Assembly (NCBI GenBank): GCA_963970005.1
Contig: CAXAMN010005347.1
Location: 248,001 to 312,000, forward strand
Direction of reading: 5' to 3'
Length of the DNA: 64,000 nucleotides
Source: Durusdinium trenchii
Lineage: Eukaryota > Sar > Dinophyceae > Suessiales > Symbiodiniaceae
The translations under genes were made by a program, and so were the position numbers. Positions 44,149 through 54,869 of this stretch are shown piece by piece (position 1 is the stretch's first letter; each line of letters begins with the position of its first letter). A model generated the notes under the pieces. It was not told the origin of the DNA and ran no database searches. It saw only the letters and a program-made list of their open reading frames with translations.

Positions 44149-45567
44149 AGTTGATTCTCCAACCCAGAGTGTCAAAGCAATGTTTGATTGAGCACCGCGT
44201 GCTCCATTCGGGAACGGAAGCAGCAGAAATGGTTTCCAAAGGAACTTTGTTCTTGATGGCAAGTCTGTAGGGCATCAAAAGAGCCCGCACGGAACTGGTA
44301 CTGCCAACCAACTTTGCCAAATCCAATTGCTGTTCACCACCATTTGATGTGGGTGATGCTTGTGGAAGCGGCTTGCATCTGTCAATTCTGCTGAACATCC
44401 CCAAGCAATCGCATCGATTATAGTTGCTATATATCAATTACCACAATCTATTTACTGCCCCTAAAAATCCAAAGAACCGGCCACAGTGGGCGGAACAAAC
44501 ATGCGCAGTGCGAGCGGTTTTCTCGGGCACCACGAACGCCGTAAACCGCCCGGTGCCCTCGACCGCGCCTACTTTCACATGCCATGCTTTGACCCAGTCA
44601 TCGAATGGAAGCACCTGATCCTGAGCTCTGATTGGCCAGGGGTCTAGGACGCCGATGGTTCATGACTCATGACTCACATGTTTCAGGTGGAACAAATGAG
44701 GTCTGACACCCTGATGGCAGTGGACCATGATGTTTAAGAACGATTAAGAAAGGTAAAAAAACAAAGAAGAGTGAGGATGTGACTCTTCCATGAAGTGCCA
44801 CCATCAGGTATTGACTCCATGCATGAAGGAAAGAATCTCTATAGCTATGAACATGGCGTCGACTCAACTTTTCCACAAGGGCATCCATTGTTGCATTGAT
44901 TGATTTGGCCTTGGTAGTGCTGGAGTTTTATACTTCAACTGGAGGCGACACAAACATGTCTGGGATTGCACTATTATGGACAATTCATGCAATTGTTTGC
45001 AGTGGTTTCAGAGTAGATGTCTTTTAGATGGGGATCGACCACCTTTTGGGGATTGCGGGATCTGGGAGGCAAGGCTCCCTGTATCAGGTGCAAAACTATC
45101 CAAACATACACCGTCATGTGGTGCGTACATGCTCAAGCTGTCTCACGAAGGTTTTGACAGAAACCAGATCCGCTTGACAAATGATCTTAATAGAAAGGTC
45201 TCAAAAGAATGAAGGTTTTGACAGACCGCTCCTATAGAACATTAAGGGAAGCTAACAAAGCCTACAGGTCCTGACCCAAGTCCAAATTTGATCCTGAACA
45301 CCGAAACTGGAGTCGTGTTTTTTATGACCAATTCCAGGAAACGTGAGGACAAACTGACCGGCAGAGTCCCGTCAAAATGAGGTCAAGCTGACAGGTAGGG
45401 AAAGCAAACAACGCGTGTCTTTTATTCCATGTGACACTGGTTGTGCGGTCCAATCCAGCAGATTCTGGGACTGAACAAATGTCGATCTGCCAGACTGCCT
45501 CATAGGGGAGATTGGAACAAGCCAACACAAAAAAGGGGTCACATTTGAAACATCATTTCCTAGGGCT
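44149..45567. other. No gene seen
   Basis: GAAGGTTTTGACAGA occurs at 45147-45161 and 45211-45225. Frames at 44117-44437 (-) and 45372-45722 (-) have no recognised domain. Confidence 0.4.
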
Positions 45568-45617
45568 CCAACCACCTCCTGAGAAGGTGGTTGGGGCGGG
45601 TTTTGGGGGTCTAACCA
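45568..45617. repeat. Hairpin repeat fragment (family G)
   Basis: CCAACCACCT (45568-45577) is a perfect inverse of AGGTGGTTGG (45585-45594). The 18-mer CCTGAGAAGGTGGTTGGG is shared with 27282-27299, and both are followed by GGTCTA-CCACC. Confidence 0.55.
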
Positions 45618-47484
45618 CCGAACCTGAGGAGATGGGACTGGAGCTGTAGGGATTTGTCTTTTGCAAGATGCAATGCCAGTTGTAGCGGCAGCATTCTGAG
45701 AGATGGATATAAGTATCAACATGTTTCTTCATTTTTGGGACTCAGCCTCTCCGAGCGTCTTGCTTCGTCGGCAACCACTCTTGCACCAGGGGCATCTGCT
45801 CTGTCTCACCTGCAAAATGGACAATCACAAGTTTGTGTTTTTTTTGTGTGAGAACAAGATGCCATTCCTGCCACAGAGGACGAAGGTACAAAGTGCATAA
45901 AGCATGACCAAATCCATCAAAACTCATGGTAAGGGTTAGTTACCAAAAAGGACTGGTGTTCCATGGTTTTCCAGACCGTTTTGAAAGGGATCTCCTTCTC
46001 TCTGCCGACCACCATATTGCAACCCTCCAAAACCACCTCCGTGCGAAGGAGTCCTCATCTAAAAGGCACCCGACTACATGTGAGCTATCAACAGTAAGCT
46101 TTTCTGTTCCATCAATTTGAAAGTAAGTAGCAACAATGAGTAGACATTGACAGCCCTCATGTTTTGAACCCTCCGAGACAGAATGATAATATGCACATGT
46201 GCTTGAATGTCTTTGGTGCGGGACTTTCAACAGTAGCTTGCGCACCAAACTTCATGGTTAGCTGTTGTTAACCAAGTCTAATTAGTTTGGACTTCAATTC
46301 AAGGCTTTTGCTATTGTGAAATTGGCCTTGTTGGCCCACCCACGGGCTTTACAGGTATTCACTGTCATGGAATTGAGGGGTTACAAAGCCATATTGCCAC
46401 AACACACACAAAGTTGCGCATCAAATCCCAGTTGGACTAGAACATGTGTTTTCTGCTTTCAAGCGAGCTGGCTAAAATTACTGATCCAACGTCACAGTGA
46501 ATGCTTGATTGATCTTTGATTGAACAGGAGCAACCCATGTTTTGTGTGGTTCTGCGTCTCTTCAAACATTCAGCGTCTCCAAACACTAGGAGTCTTCCCA
46601 ATCCGAACGAAAGAGGAGGAGACATGTGTCCAAGGTGGGATGAGATGTGAAAAAACGAGTCCAAGATTTGCCGGGTTGTTGGACAACATCAACTTATAGC
46701 CGCTTAGAGCCATTGGAATCAGCCCACCAACGCTTGAACAACAAAGACATGGATGACAGCGGTGTGGCCAAGTCACTGAGGACTGACAGCGGTGTCCATG
46801 AAACGGACCAGGCCACCTGAAGGGACCGCAGAACATGAGTTCTTCGAAGGAGGTCGGAGTCAAACATCCATTCTACAGGGTTTCTGTCCCACACCCGGGG
46901 GCATTGGGTGGGTGGTGTTGACGGAATTTGGTTGGTTCTTTTCATCTGGAAACGGAGTTCCATTTAAGAAAGCAGCAAAAAAGTCATGGTGACTAGCATG
47001 GGCCGTGGACGACTATAGCACCAAAACCTAAACACTTGGAAGGACTGATGCCTAAAAATATCATAGAAGCAACAAGCGTGTCGACAATAACATGGTTCAT
47101 CCATCTCAACCCTGATTTACCAGTGACACAACGTTCCAATTGCAGTTGCTGTAAATCACAAACAAGAAACCTTTGACTAATATATAGGTACTCTTTGAGT
47201 TCAAAATGCGAGAACACATGAGAAAACCATTCAAACAAATAACCAATCAAAACCAATCAAAAGAACAGTGTCAACAAGCACCCGCCCGGATTCAAAACCA
47301 GAACCCTAAGACCTGTCTCCCCATCTCTCCCTCTCGAGGCAGTTCCCGCCAGCGCGGTGGCCAGCGTGGCAGCGAAGATGCCAGCAACCGTCTTGGCCCT
47401 GTGCAGCAATAAGGCGGAGGCGTTGGTGTCATTGAGCAGGCGAAATTCGAGTCACAAAAAATGACCGGTCTGGGACTTTCGATA
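45618..47484. other. No gene assigned
   Basis: The minus frame 46993-47256 (LQQLQLERCVTGKSGLRWMN) is mildly protein-like, with a donor-like GTAAATC inside it. No family recognised. Rest non-repetitive. Confidence 0.35.
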
Positions 47485-47500
47485 TTTACCAATTATATAC
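47485..47500. repeat. Target-site duplication, left copy
   Basis: TTTACCAATTATATAC, identical to 48907-48922. It marks the left edge of the LINE insertion. Confidence 0.85.
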
Positions 47501-48906
47501 TACCTCTCGCACATCGGTCCGAGTCGATGTCATGCCGGACACTCTGGTCCGAACATGGGAGTTTCCCCAACAAAACATGCAATCACCACTCATGTACAGG
47601 AATCAGCCACGTTTCGAGGCGGCGATCCGCACCAACACAAAATAGCTGTGCAAGCATCGTGAGGCCTTTGGCCGACACAAAGGGCGCTGCACCTTCGATA
47701 CATCCCTGAGGCAAAATGCGACCACATGCTCGTGGCTTTGTAGAATTGAAGCAACCTGGAAACGGTTGGGCCTTGTCAGACTTGTGGAGAAACAGCAAGG
47801 CCTCTCTCAAGATCTTGTACAGATCACGAAACGTCAGGTCAAAAGAGTCGCCTGGCAAGCGATGACCTTCAGCGTGGAAAGCAACTGCAATTTCGCAAAA
47901 GGAAATAGACTCTTCTCCAGAACATTTCCATCGTAAACCACTCAAGAAATTTATAACAACTCTCCATCCATCTTGGCCATGCCGCCACGACTTCGGTGGT
48001 GCAATATCGGATGGAATCTTGGGCTTCCAATGAAACTGTGTAATCGGTGTCGTCCAATGCCACTGAGGGTAAAGAGCTGCGGCTTGAAATTCTGTGAGCT
48101 TATCGGGAAGCTCAACGACACCGTCATCTGTTGTATCATCGTTTGTATCAGTCCTGGTTGGGAGCATGGCATGCAACATTGTCAACCACTGCTGATGCTT
48201 ATAAATTTCTTGTTTGGCCTGCCTGTGAACTGCACCATCAACTGGAGAAAGACGATAAGCAAGATGTTTTGCAACTCTGTCAGCAACACGATTCAACAAG
48301 ATATGCTGTCTTGTGGTCGCAAATTCCCTTGCCTTTTCCTCCGTGATCATGCAATCCGGTGTTTCTTCAAGAACGTGGGCGGGGATCCAAATCACATGGA
48401 ACGGCTTAGGATGACTCCTCCATCGTAATTCACACAACGCTTTAAACTTCCGCCACCAAGCCTGACAATGCCAGTGCACATCAATAGCGCCATTATCCAA
48501 GAATGAGGCGACTTGTGAAGCCGCAGATTGACAGTCAGAAAACACAGTGGCAGGTGTTGTTGCACTGAAAAAGACTTGGAAGATAGCCCATAGTTCAGTG
48601 ACGTAAGACGACAGTGCCCAATGGTTGACCATTCCACATGACACTGTTCGACCTTCATCATCAATGATGGAAAAGGTTCCAACTGACAGCCAAAAATTGT
48701 CACCGTTGACGACTGAACCGTCAGTCCATCGCTGTATTTGACCTTCCGGGTTGAAGGATTCAGCAGGAATGAGGTCATCAGCTGATTGATGCAAGAACCT
48801 TCTGCGACCAATAAAATTTGGATGCTCAACATGGCCAAGCATTCTAAAGTTCCGACCCAGCTGGTGTCCAATCGGTGCACCAATGTCACGGTGCAAAACA
48901 TGGCAG
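47501..48906 (-). mobile_element. 5'-truncated LINE (non-LTR retrotransposon) insertion
   Basis: A 1,406-bp segment bounded by a perfect 16-bp direct repeat (47485-47500 and 48907-48922), the hallmark of target-primed reverse transcription. It contains one long minus-strand ORF with an RNase H domain running almost end to end, then about 80 bases of 3' untranslated sequence. No endonuclease or reverse transcriptase is present, so it is 5'-truncated. No poly(A) tail is seen at the 3' edge. Instead two short hairpins lie there: CGGAC/GTCCG (47536-47540 with 47547-47551) and CATCG/CGATG (47512-47516 with 47525-47529). The intact duplication and open frame indicate a fairly recent insertion. Confidence 0.85.
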
Positions 48907-48914
48907 TTTACCAA
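47583..48914 (-). CDS. LINE-encoded RNase H domain with C-terminal extension (partial ORF)
   Basis: A 443-codon open frame, by far the longest in the window. Residues about 62-222 are an RNase HI fold with all four acidic catalytic positions in context: D65 in RWTDGSVV, E107 in SYVTELWA, D127 in VFSDCQSAASQV, and D212 in NRVADRVAKHL. IPAHVLEETPD (about 177-187) corresponds to the conserved basic/His loop. RNase H removes RNA from the RNA-DNA hybrid during retrotransposition. About 220 residues follow with no named domain (RWKCSGEESISFCEIAV, GRILPQGCIEGAAPFVS). The natural start is lost: the first few codons lie in the target-site duplication and the frame was fused in by truncation. Not a cellular RNase H1, because there is no hybrid-binding N-terminus and it sits inside a bounded insertion. 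Confidence 0.85.
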   Translation of the reverse strand: MVNCHVLHRDIGAPIGHQLGRNFRMLGHVEHPNFIGRRRFLHQSADDLIPAESFNPEGQIQRWTDGSVVNGDNFWLSVGTFSIIDDEGRTVSCGMVNHWALSSYVTELWAIFQVFFSATTPATVFSDCQSAASQVASFLDNGAIDVHWHCQAWWRKFKALCELRWRSHPKPFHVIWIPAHVLEETPDCMITEEKAREFATTRQHILLNRVADRVAKHLAYRLSPVDGAVHRQAKQEIYKHQQWLTMLHAMLPTRTDTNDDTTDDGVVELPDKLTEFQAAALYPQWHWTTPITQFHWKPKIPSDIAPPKSWRHGQDGWRVVINFLSGLRWKCSGEESISFCEIAVAFHAEGHRLPGDSFDLTFRDLYKILREALLFLHKSDKAQPFPGCFNSTKPRACGRILPQGCIEGAAPFVSAKGLTMLAQLFCVGADRRLETWLIPVHEW

Positions 48915-48922
48915 TTATATAC
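48907..48922. repeat. Target-site duplication, right copy
   Basis: TTTACCAATTATATAC, identical to 47485-47500. Confidence 0.85.
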
Positions 48923-50990
48923 AAGCTGGGATCATTGATTTCAGAATATTTCAGGGTTCTTGTGTTAAACATGTCCACGTACATGTCCAGGAGTCCAGGA
49001 GTGCTTTTTGAGTAAGTCTGGTCGGTTTTCTCTTACTGGTGTACTTCGCCCGACAGCCAACTAAGCAACAGCTTCCAGCGATGTTTCTCATCATTCTCAT
49101 CACCTGCGCATGGATTTGCCCGCCGAACCCCTACTATAAAGGGTGCTCCAACTCAACACATTGATGACGATAATCAGAAAGCTGTGGACTTGCAAAGACA
49201 AGGATGTTTGAGGCACTCTAGAATGGAACTTGCATGTAACTTTAGGTTCTTCTTTTCCCAAAATGTTATTCTTCGCGTGTTCCACCACAATGTGCGGGAA
49301 CGACCTGATTCACACACCGTGACCCACCACCGGGACAGCATGCTCCACCGGTCCGCAGACTTCCCCAACAATCGCTCCGCCTGCATACCCATCGCCGGGA
49401 TAGGGCGTCACCGTGTGACGTTTCATGCGACGCAGACCTGGGTGTCCAGTGGCGACAAGCGACGGCACCGGCCACACCCGGGGGGGCGACGTGGAAACCA
49501 ACTCTTTAATAGGTGAAATGTGGGTGAAGTGAAGTGCTCGTTTTTTTGGGAGTGCCTGACGTTGTTCTTGGCTGATCTGAACTTGGCTGACTCGCCGAGG
49601 TGGGTTTTTGACTCGCTGCACTCTAACTCTGTGTGCCTTGGTCACACTGCCTCGCTGTATTCACACTGCCTCGCGTCTTCCCTTCGCCCAGGCCCCAAGA
49701 CATGCTCTCCAGCAGGTCGTCGAACAGATCCCTGCGACTCGGTAGCACCAGGCCCCAAGGCTCGATCCATTGCAGTGTTTTTATGGTGACCCAAAGCAAG
49801 TCCAACTGGTCTTCTTTCAGTTTGATTCCGTCTGCGTGTTTAGCCCACCGATTGGACGATTGGACACAACACATGAGTAACACATGCGGCTTCATTGAAC
49901 CTGTGGGTCTGACTTCATTCTCACATGTGTGAAGCTTTGAGGTGCACGTTCGTTGCTTGCCTTGAACTGTTTTTGCAGCATCCGCAAGAATCCCAGACTT
50001 TCAAGTTCAATTGAACCCAAACCCCCAAAGACTCCTAACATACTCCCACAAACATGCGCCCATGAAAAAACCAAGGCCCTGACTTCAAACAAAGCATTCA
50101 TATAATTTCATATATGAATCATGCCCGGTGCCCGATAAAAGAAATCCTCCTACTATCCGATCCTCCCGGTCATCCAGCACCCTCTGTTGAACGAACTCGC
50201 CCGGGTGAACCCAGCAGCGCCTCATGCTGTCGGTGGACGCCATCCTGGGCGGCGCAGCTGTGGTCCGGGCGGTGCCGGTTTGAAGCGCGAACGACCGGTG
50301 GCATGACCACATCGGTCAGGTGGTGCGGGAGGTCCGCTCGAGACAATGACCATGACGAGACTCAAATAGAGCGATAGTGGTGGAGACCGTATGGGAAAAA
50401 GGTTCGAACACTTCAAACCTCATCAATTGCGCAAACCAAATGTCTTTTGCTCGTGAAAAGAACGCACCTGACCTGTATAACTGGATAACCTAGACCTATG
50501 AGGACCTGACAAAAAATCATGCAAACATGTGGACATATAGTCTTCCAATTCAAAATCGACCACATTAGGGCCATTTTGGAGGTTTAGGGGGGGAACCAAG
50601 ATTAACCCAGTTTACCTTAACAGCCGCAAAATCAGGCCAAGATCCAACAAAACAATAGGACACTGCTCCACCTGACCCACTTTTCTTGGTCCCTTCTCCT
50701 TCCCCTTCTCCTTCCGCCCTCCGGACCGGAGCAGACGCAGCAAATGCCGGATCGTCACGCTTCTTTGCGCGCGCACATGGGATCCGGTATGGCAAAGTCC
50801 ATTAGATTGAAGCCGCTTCTGACTGTGTCAAGACCATGTACGACATCTAGATTGACTTCACGGATGGATTTCTTCCATAGATTCAGTATGTGAAAAAAAC
50901 ATTGTGAACAACAGCATCAGATTCAAAGTCCATGAATAGATTTTGTGGATTGACACCTTCTGTTTTTCTATGTTATGATATGTTATGATA
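48923..50990. other. No gene seen
   Basis: Opposite-strand frames at 49184-49516 and 49310-49645 and at 49520-49932 lack domains. 50969-50990 repeats TATGTTATGATA. Confidence 0.4.
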
Positions 50991-51180
50991 TCATTTACAC
51001 AAGCCCACAATTCTTCATGGTAAAGCCAGGTTGTAACTTTGCTGTGTTTACCAATGGGCTGAGCCGCAACGAGTTCGGCAGTCTGCTGGACCAACCGGGA
51101 GGTGCAAAGCGCTGCCATGTTTTGCGAGGATCTGACCCACAAAGAATCCGGCATTACGACGCTGCGGTTCTTGGGGTCGC
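50991..51180 (-). CDS. Possible exon, unknown protein
   Basis: The minus frame reads HSDPKNRSVVMPDSLWVRSS, then QNMAALCTSRLVQQTAELVA, then AQPIGKHSKVTTWLYHEELW, then ACVNDII. Balanced composition and no low complexity. The upstream part of the open frame runs into the palindromic element at 51203-51295, so the true 5' limit must lie below it. No clear splice sites fixed and no family recognised. Confidence 0.3.
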
Positions 51181-51202
51181 TGTGCTTCACAAATGCCCAA
51201 AC

Positions 51203-51295
51203 TATACCAGGACCTTGCAACAGGTGGTTTTTGGCCACCTCTTAACCTCTAAGAGGCTATTTATAGACACCTCGAACGGTGTCGGTCCTGGTATA
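51203..51295 (+). mobile_element. Family-C cloverleaf-like palindromic element, copy 1
   Basis: A perfect 12-bp terminal inverted repeat TATACCAGGACC (51203-51214) and GGTCCTGGTATA (51284-51295) encloses three hairpins: AGGTGG/CCACCT (51222-51227 with 51235-51240), CCTC/GAGG (51246-51249 with 51253-51256) and GACACC/GGTGTC (51266-51271 with 51278-51283). The topology is a closing stem plus three arms, as in a tRNA cloverleaf, but with no tRNA sequence conservation. Related copy at 54403-54490. Confidence 0.7.
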
Positions 51296-52597
51296 AGCAG
51301 CCACCTTGGCATGTCGCAAATGGGTCGCAGAGTGGACCTTGTGGACAGTGTCCTTCCTAAACCCTCCGCTCCGTGGACGCGGCATCCTTGACATCCCGGC
51401 TACGGACTGAAAGACCAACCAAGAAGCAGTCCAAACACAACCAACACGCAAATCCGTCTCCAAGGTGAATTGAATCCGTCTCCAATAGTATGAGTCAATG
51501 TCATGCAGTCTCCATCCCAAAAGAATTTGGAATGGAAAACTATGAAAAACTATTTGCACACCGAAAACACCTCGTTTTTTGGTGTCTGAAGATGTTCTTC
51601 AACCTCCAGCCCGTCTTCGTCCTGATCTTCCGCTGGCCTCTCACCCACCTGGTCGGGTAGCTGGGTAGCTGGGTAGCTGGGATGGTTTTGGGCACCCAAG
51701 GTGTAGAACCATGCCATCCATGCAAAGATGGTTCACCATGGCATTGGCCACATCAGCAAAGCTGCAAAACCTTACTCTATGTATCTATGTCTCTACTCTA
51801 TGTCTCCGTGCTGAGGCCTTCATTTCAGTGGGATTTCAGCGGGATTTCCTGCGATGCTGTTCTGTTTGTGGATCCAACATGCATGACAACTTTGTAGCAG
51901 CTCCTCCATATATGGAATCCAAGTAGATTTGGCATGATTTGGCGACCAATCATACATTCTTCAAGAGTGAGACAATCGTTCCATCCACTATGATCTATAT
52001 ATATATACTGACTCTGTCAAGATTTCGAGCGGTTCGCAATCAAAGATTCGCTCTTTTTAAAGTTCCCCCCGCACAGATTTAGAATGTGAAATCCAATGTT
52101 TGTCTTCAAGCAGCCATAAAACAGAGTAGACTTCAATACAGTATCCTTCACATCCACAGCCAAGATTAATTAACCCAGAAAGCAACAATACTTGGTAGAC
52201 TGACTCTTCTCTCCTGAAGAATTGAAAAGAACAAAGACCAAGACAAACAAAAACAAATCCTTCCTCAGAAAACCCACGCAAAAGCGCGCACGCACACACG
52301 AACACATCACAAGTGGACGGCATGGCCAACTCAGACGACCCTATATGCATCCCCAAGAATGGATTTCTACTTCCATATCCTTTGACAAAGCCAATCAGAA
52401 GCCATCAGCCATGCCATCACCGAACACCCCCATAGGCCCTCAGCTTCCAAGGCCGGGCATCCTGGCCACCGGCCACGGGTGGAGTTCGCAATGGTGGACC
52501 GTGCGCCCTGGCGGGGCAGGTCACGTCCACTCAGATGGAGAGACCTGGTCTTTGGAAGAAATGACGACTAGACCACAACCAGTGAGTAGAAAAACAA
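51296..52597. other. No gene seen; GGGTAGCT x3
   Basis: The tandem octamer GGGTAGCT occurs three times at about 51655-51683. The plus frame 52222-52659 is lysine/threonine-rich without a domain. Confidence 0.45.
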
Positions 52598-52618
52598 CAA
52601 ATATATATATATATAATA
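52598..52618. repeat. (AT)n microsatellite
   Basis: Uninterrupted AT tract followed by ATACAAAAAAAAG. Confidence 0.85.
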
Positions 52619-52862
52619 CAAAAAAAAGTAAGGTTCCGCATACTAAAGTCATTCAATGAAAACTAATCCTGGTTTTATCCTTAATCAGGTTCTGTCAGAT
52701 TCCATCAACTGTGGACCTGTTTACAACCCCAGGTGTGATCGCACTTTCACCTCAGTGGTGGAAACCACACTAGGCAAAATATATTTAAACAATATCCTGT
52801 GCAAAGTAAGGAGTCTTGGCCGCAGACTGCCAATACAAAAGTCTGCTGAGACTTTCCACATA

Positions 52863-53073
52863 TCAAAAAATAACAAGGATGCCCCACAGGAAGCTGCCAA
52901 CAACAAGCATGAGGTTGATGTGAATTGCCCAGCTAGTACTCTTGCTCACCAGTGTCCCCAACCACTCAGCAAGAAAAACTGCAAACAATGCTGCAAAAAT
53001 CTGCAAACTGACTTGCCAACCTTCCGCCTTCCACACTAGAGACCCACTGTATTCCAATCCTCTTCCCAGCAAA
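52863..53073 (-). CDS. Possible C-terminal exon of a membrane protein
   Basis: An acceptor GGGATTTTCAG (last G at 53074) opens into LLGRGLEYSGSLVWKAEGWQ, then VSLQIFAALFAVFLAEWLGT, then LVSKSTSWAIHINLMLVVGS, then FLWGILVIF and a stop at 52863. Two hydrophobic helices are clear (SLQIFAALFAVFLAEWLGTL and INLMLVVGSFLWGILVIF), separated by a short polar turn, so the chain probably ends in the membrane. No transporter or enzyme family is recognised. The opposite strand also has an open frame (52656-53039), but it is lysine/asparagine-rich and less convincing. Confidence 0.4.
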
Positions 53074-53736
53074 CTGAAAATCCCACATTTCTTCATGCTA
53101 TTCGTCGCCGACGGAGCATGCTACTGTCTGTGTCTGTCATACCCGCCGCCTGCACCGTGACTGCCGAGTACATGAAGTGTTTCCGTTTCCTCGGCATTGC
53201 GCATCGTGTGCACGCGCTGCACCGGCTGCATCGTGGGTTAGTTCTGAAGCGTAGTCCCACAAAAGAATTCTGAAAACCGAGAATCTGCCTAAACTCAAAA
53301 AAATCACAGCACATCTACCAGATCTAGATGTATTATTCCCATGATTTGCTTCATGCAAACCATGAACGAACAAACCGGACGTTTAGAATCACACAAATCT
53401 CTAATTGTTTGAATTGAATTTGTTCCCGCCCAAAAACAGTCACCTTTCTGCAATAACACATCACGCCACGACCTATATATATATATATACATTCAAATCT
53501 CAGGAATTTAACATGATTTAGCCCTCACCCTCAATCGATCTCAATCCCTTCGACTCACCGCGATCGACATCTCTCGATCGCAGCTGCCGAGCGGCCCCTC
53601 CGGCACCACGCGCTGCTCGGAGCTGCCGTGCAGCCCGGCTCCGCGGTAGTGCCTGAGGCGCGCGCCAGCGCGCACGGTGGAGTGCGAGCACCGGAGGAGC
53701 AGCTCCGGACGTTTTGGGGTTGACGCCTATAGGGAT
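53074..53736. other. No gene seen; (AT)n and GC-rich block
   Basis: (AT)n at about 53473-53489. 53560-53720 is GC-rich and repeats GCTGCTCGGAGC/GAGCTGC words that can fold. No reliable frame. Confidence 0.45.
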
Positions 53737-53768
53737 CCAGTCGTACCGAACCGGTTCGGTACGACTGG
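53737..53768. repeat. 32-bp perfect palindrome
   Basis: CCAGTCGTACCGAACC (53737-53752) is followed directly by its exact reverse complement (53753-53768), with no loop. The right half GGTTCGGTACGACTGG also occurs alone at 10819-10834. Downstream bases 53780-53828 match the dispersed fragment at 8184-8228. Confidence 0.9.
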
Positions 53769-53828
53769 ACCCGACGTTTTGGCACCTACATAATAACAGT
53801 GTCTCAGTCTCACCTTCTTCTGAGAAGG

Positions 53829-54402
53829 TACTTACTTGGACTCGTAGGGGATCATAACACCCCTCAAAAAGAGATTGGATGGTTCTACCATCTCCATATC
53901 GGGTGCTTTATCTTCCTCAACTGACCACATTAGACGTGTTTAGACAATAGAGACATTAGTGGTAATGGTATAGCCACCAGTAAATACCCCTTACTTGACT
54001 TAGGGTCTCGCGGTACAGGCCCAACTCAACTTTCAACTATGGAAACCCAATTATTATAGCTGCTCCTAATCACACAAGTTCGCTCTTCTCTGCGTAAACA
54101 ACATACGGTCTGAGTCGGTCTGATTCAAATACTACATTCCCTTTTTGGCTGTCCAACATCTGACAACTAGGGTGCTCTCTGACTTTTTCGGTCTCGCCCA
54201 CCTTCCGCAGCGTGGTTTGACCCCTGGTTGCATCGGCCGAGCTGCGTGGTTTGACCCCGGAGCTCCTGGTCCGAATCCACCTGCAGCTTAGGGCACAAAC
54301 ACTCTCTGCTCTGGGCTTCCGGAAGACAGGGGAGGATGTTTGCCCAAGAAGATCCACGAATCAACACAACAATCCTCTTAAGAAAACTTAAGTAAAAAAC
54401 CC
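53829..54402. other. No gene seen
   Basis: GGTTTGACCCC appears twice near 54215-54257. The minus frame 54070-54357 has no domain. Confidence 0.45.
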
Positions 54403-54490
54403 TATACCAGGGCCTTCAAGGGGTGGTTAATGGAAACCCCTTAACGGCTAGGGGGCTATAAAAAGACACCCCTTGGAGGGTCCTGGGACA
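54403..54490 (+). mobile_element. Family-C cloverleaf-like palindromic element, copy 2
   Basis: Ends TATACCAGGGCC and GGTCCTGGGACA pair at 9 of 12 positions. The first arm AAGGGGT/ACCCCTT (54418-54424 with 54436-54442) is intact and the last arm ACCC/GGGT is weak. It shares GGTGGTT, CTTAAC and GGCTAT-AGACACC blocks with copy 1. Confidence 0.6.
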
Positions 54491-54809
54491 CACAGGCTAG
54501 CTGCTCTAGCTGCCCACTACAAATTTATATACACATTGTTTCTGTTTGAGGAAAGGTTACATGATGATACATGTTGTTTTGTACCTGTTGATGTGTCTCC
54601 ATATCTTCGAGGTCTTGAGTTTCCTGGATTTGGGTCTGCAACGCTATGATTGGATTGGAGAGATCAGATCCACAAATCCACTGGCTTCTCAGAAGATACT
54701 CTGATTGGATTGCACAACGAAACCCTTGAGACATAACACTGCGACGGTTCGATGGCGAAACATTTGTGTTCTAATGTGTTCAAGATAGGTCGTATACATG
54801 GTTTCACCC

Positions 54810-54827
54810 AACACACACACACACACA
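54810..54827. repeat. (CA)n microsatellite
   Basis: Uninterrupted CA run of about nine units. Confidence 0.85.
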
Positions 54828-54869
54828 AACAACTTACCTTAAAGGATCATAACAACATCCAATAACAGC

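Noticed and set aside
47973..48428. Plus-strand 151-codon frame over the LINE
   Set aside because: It is the antisense shadow of the RNase H ORF, which has clear catalytic motifs.
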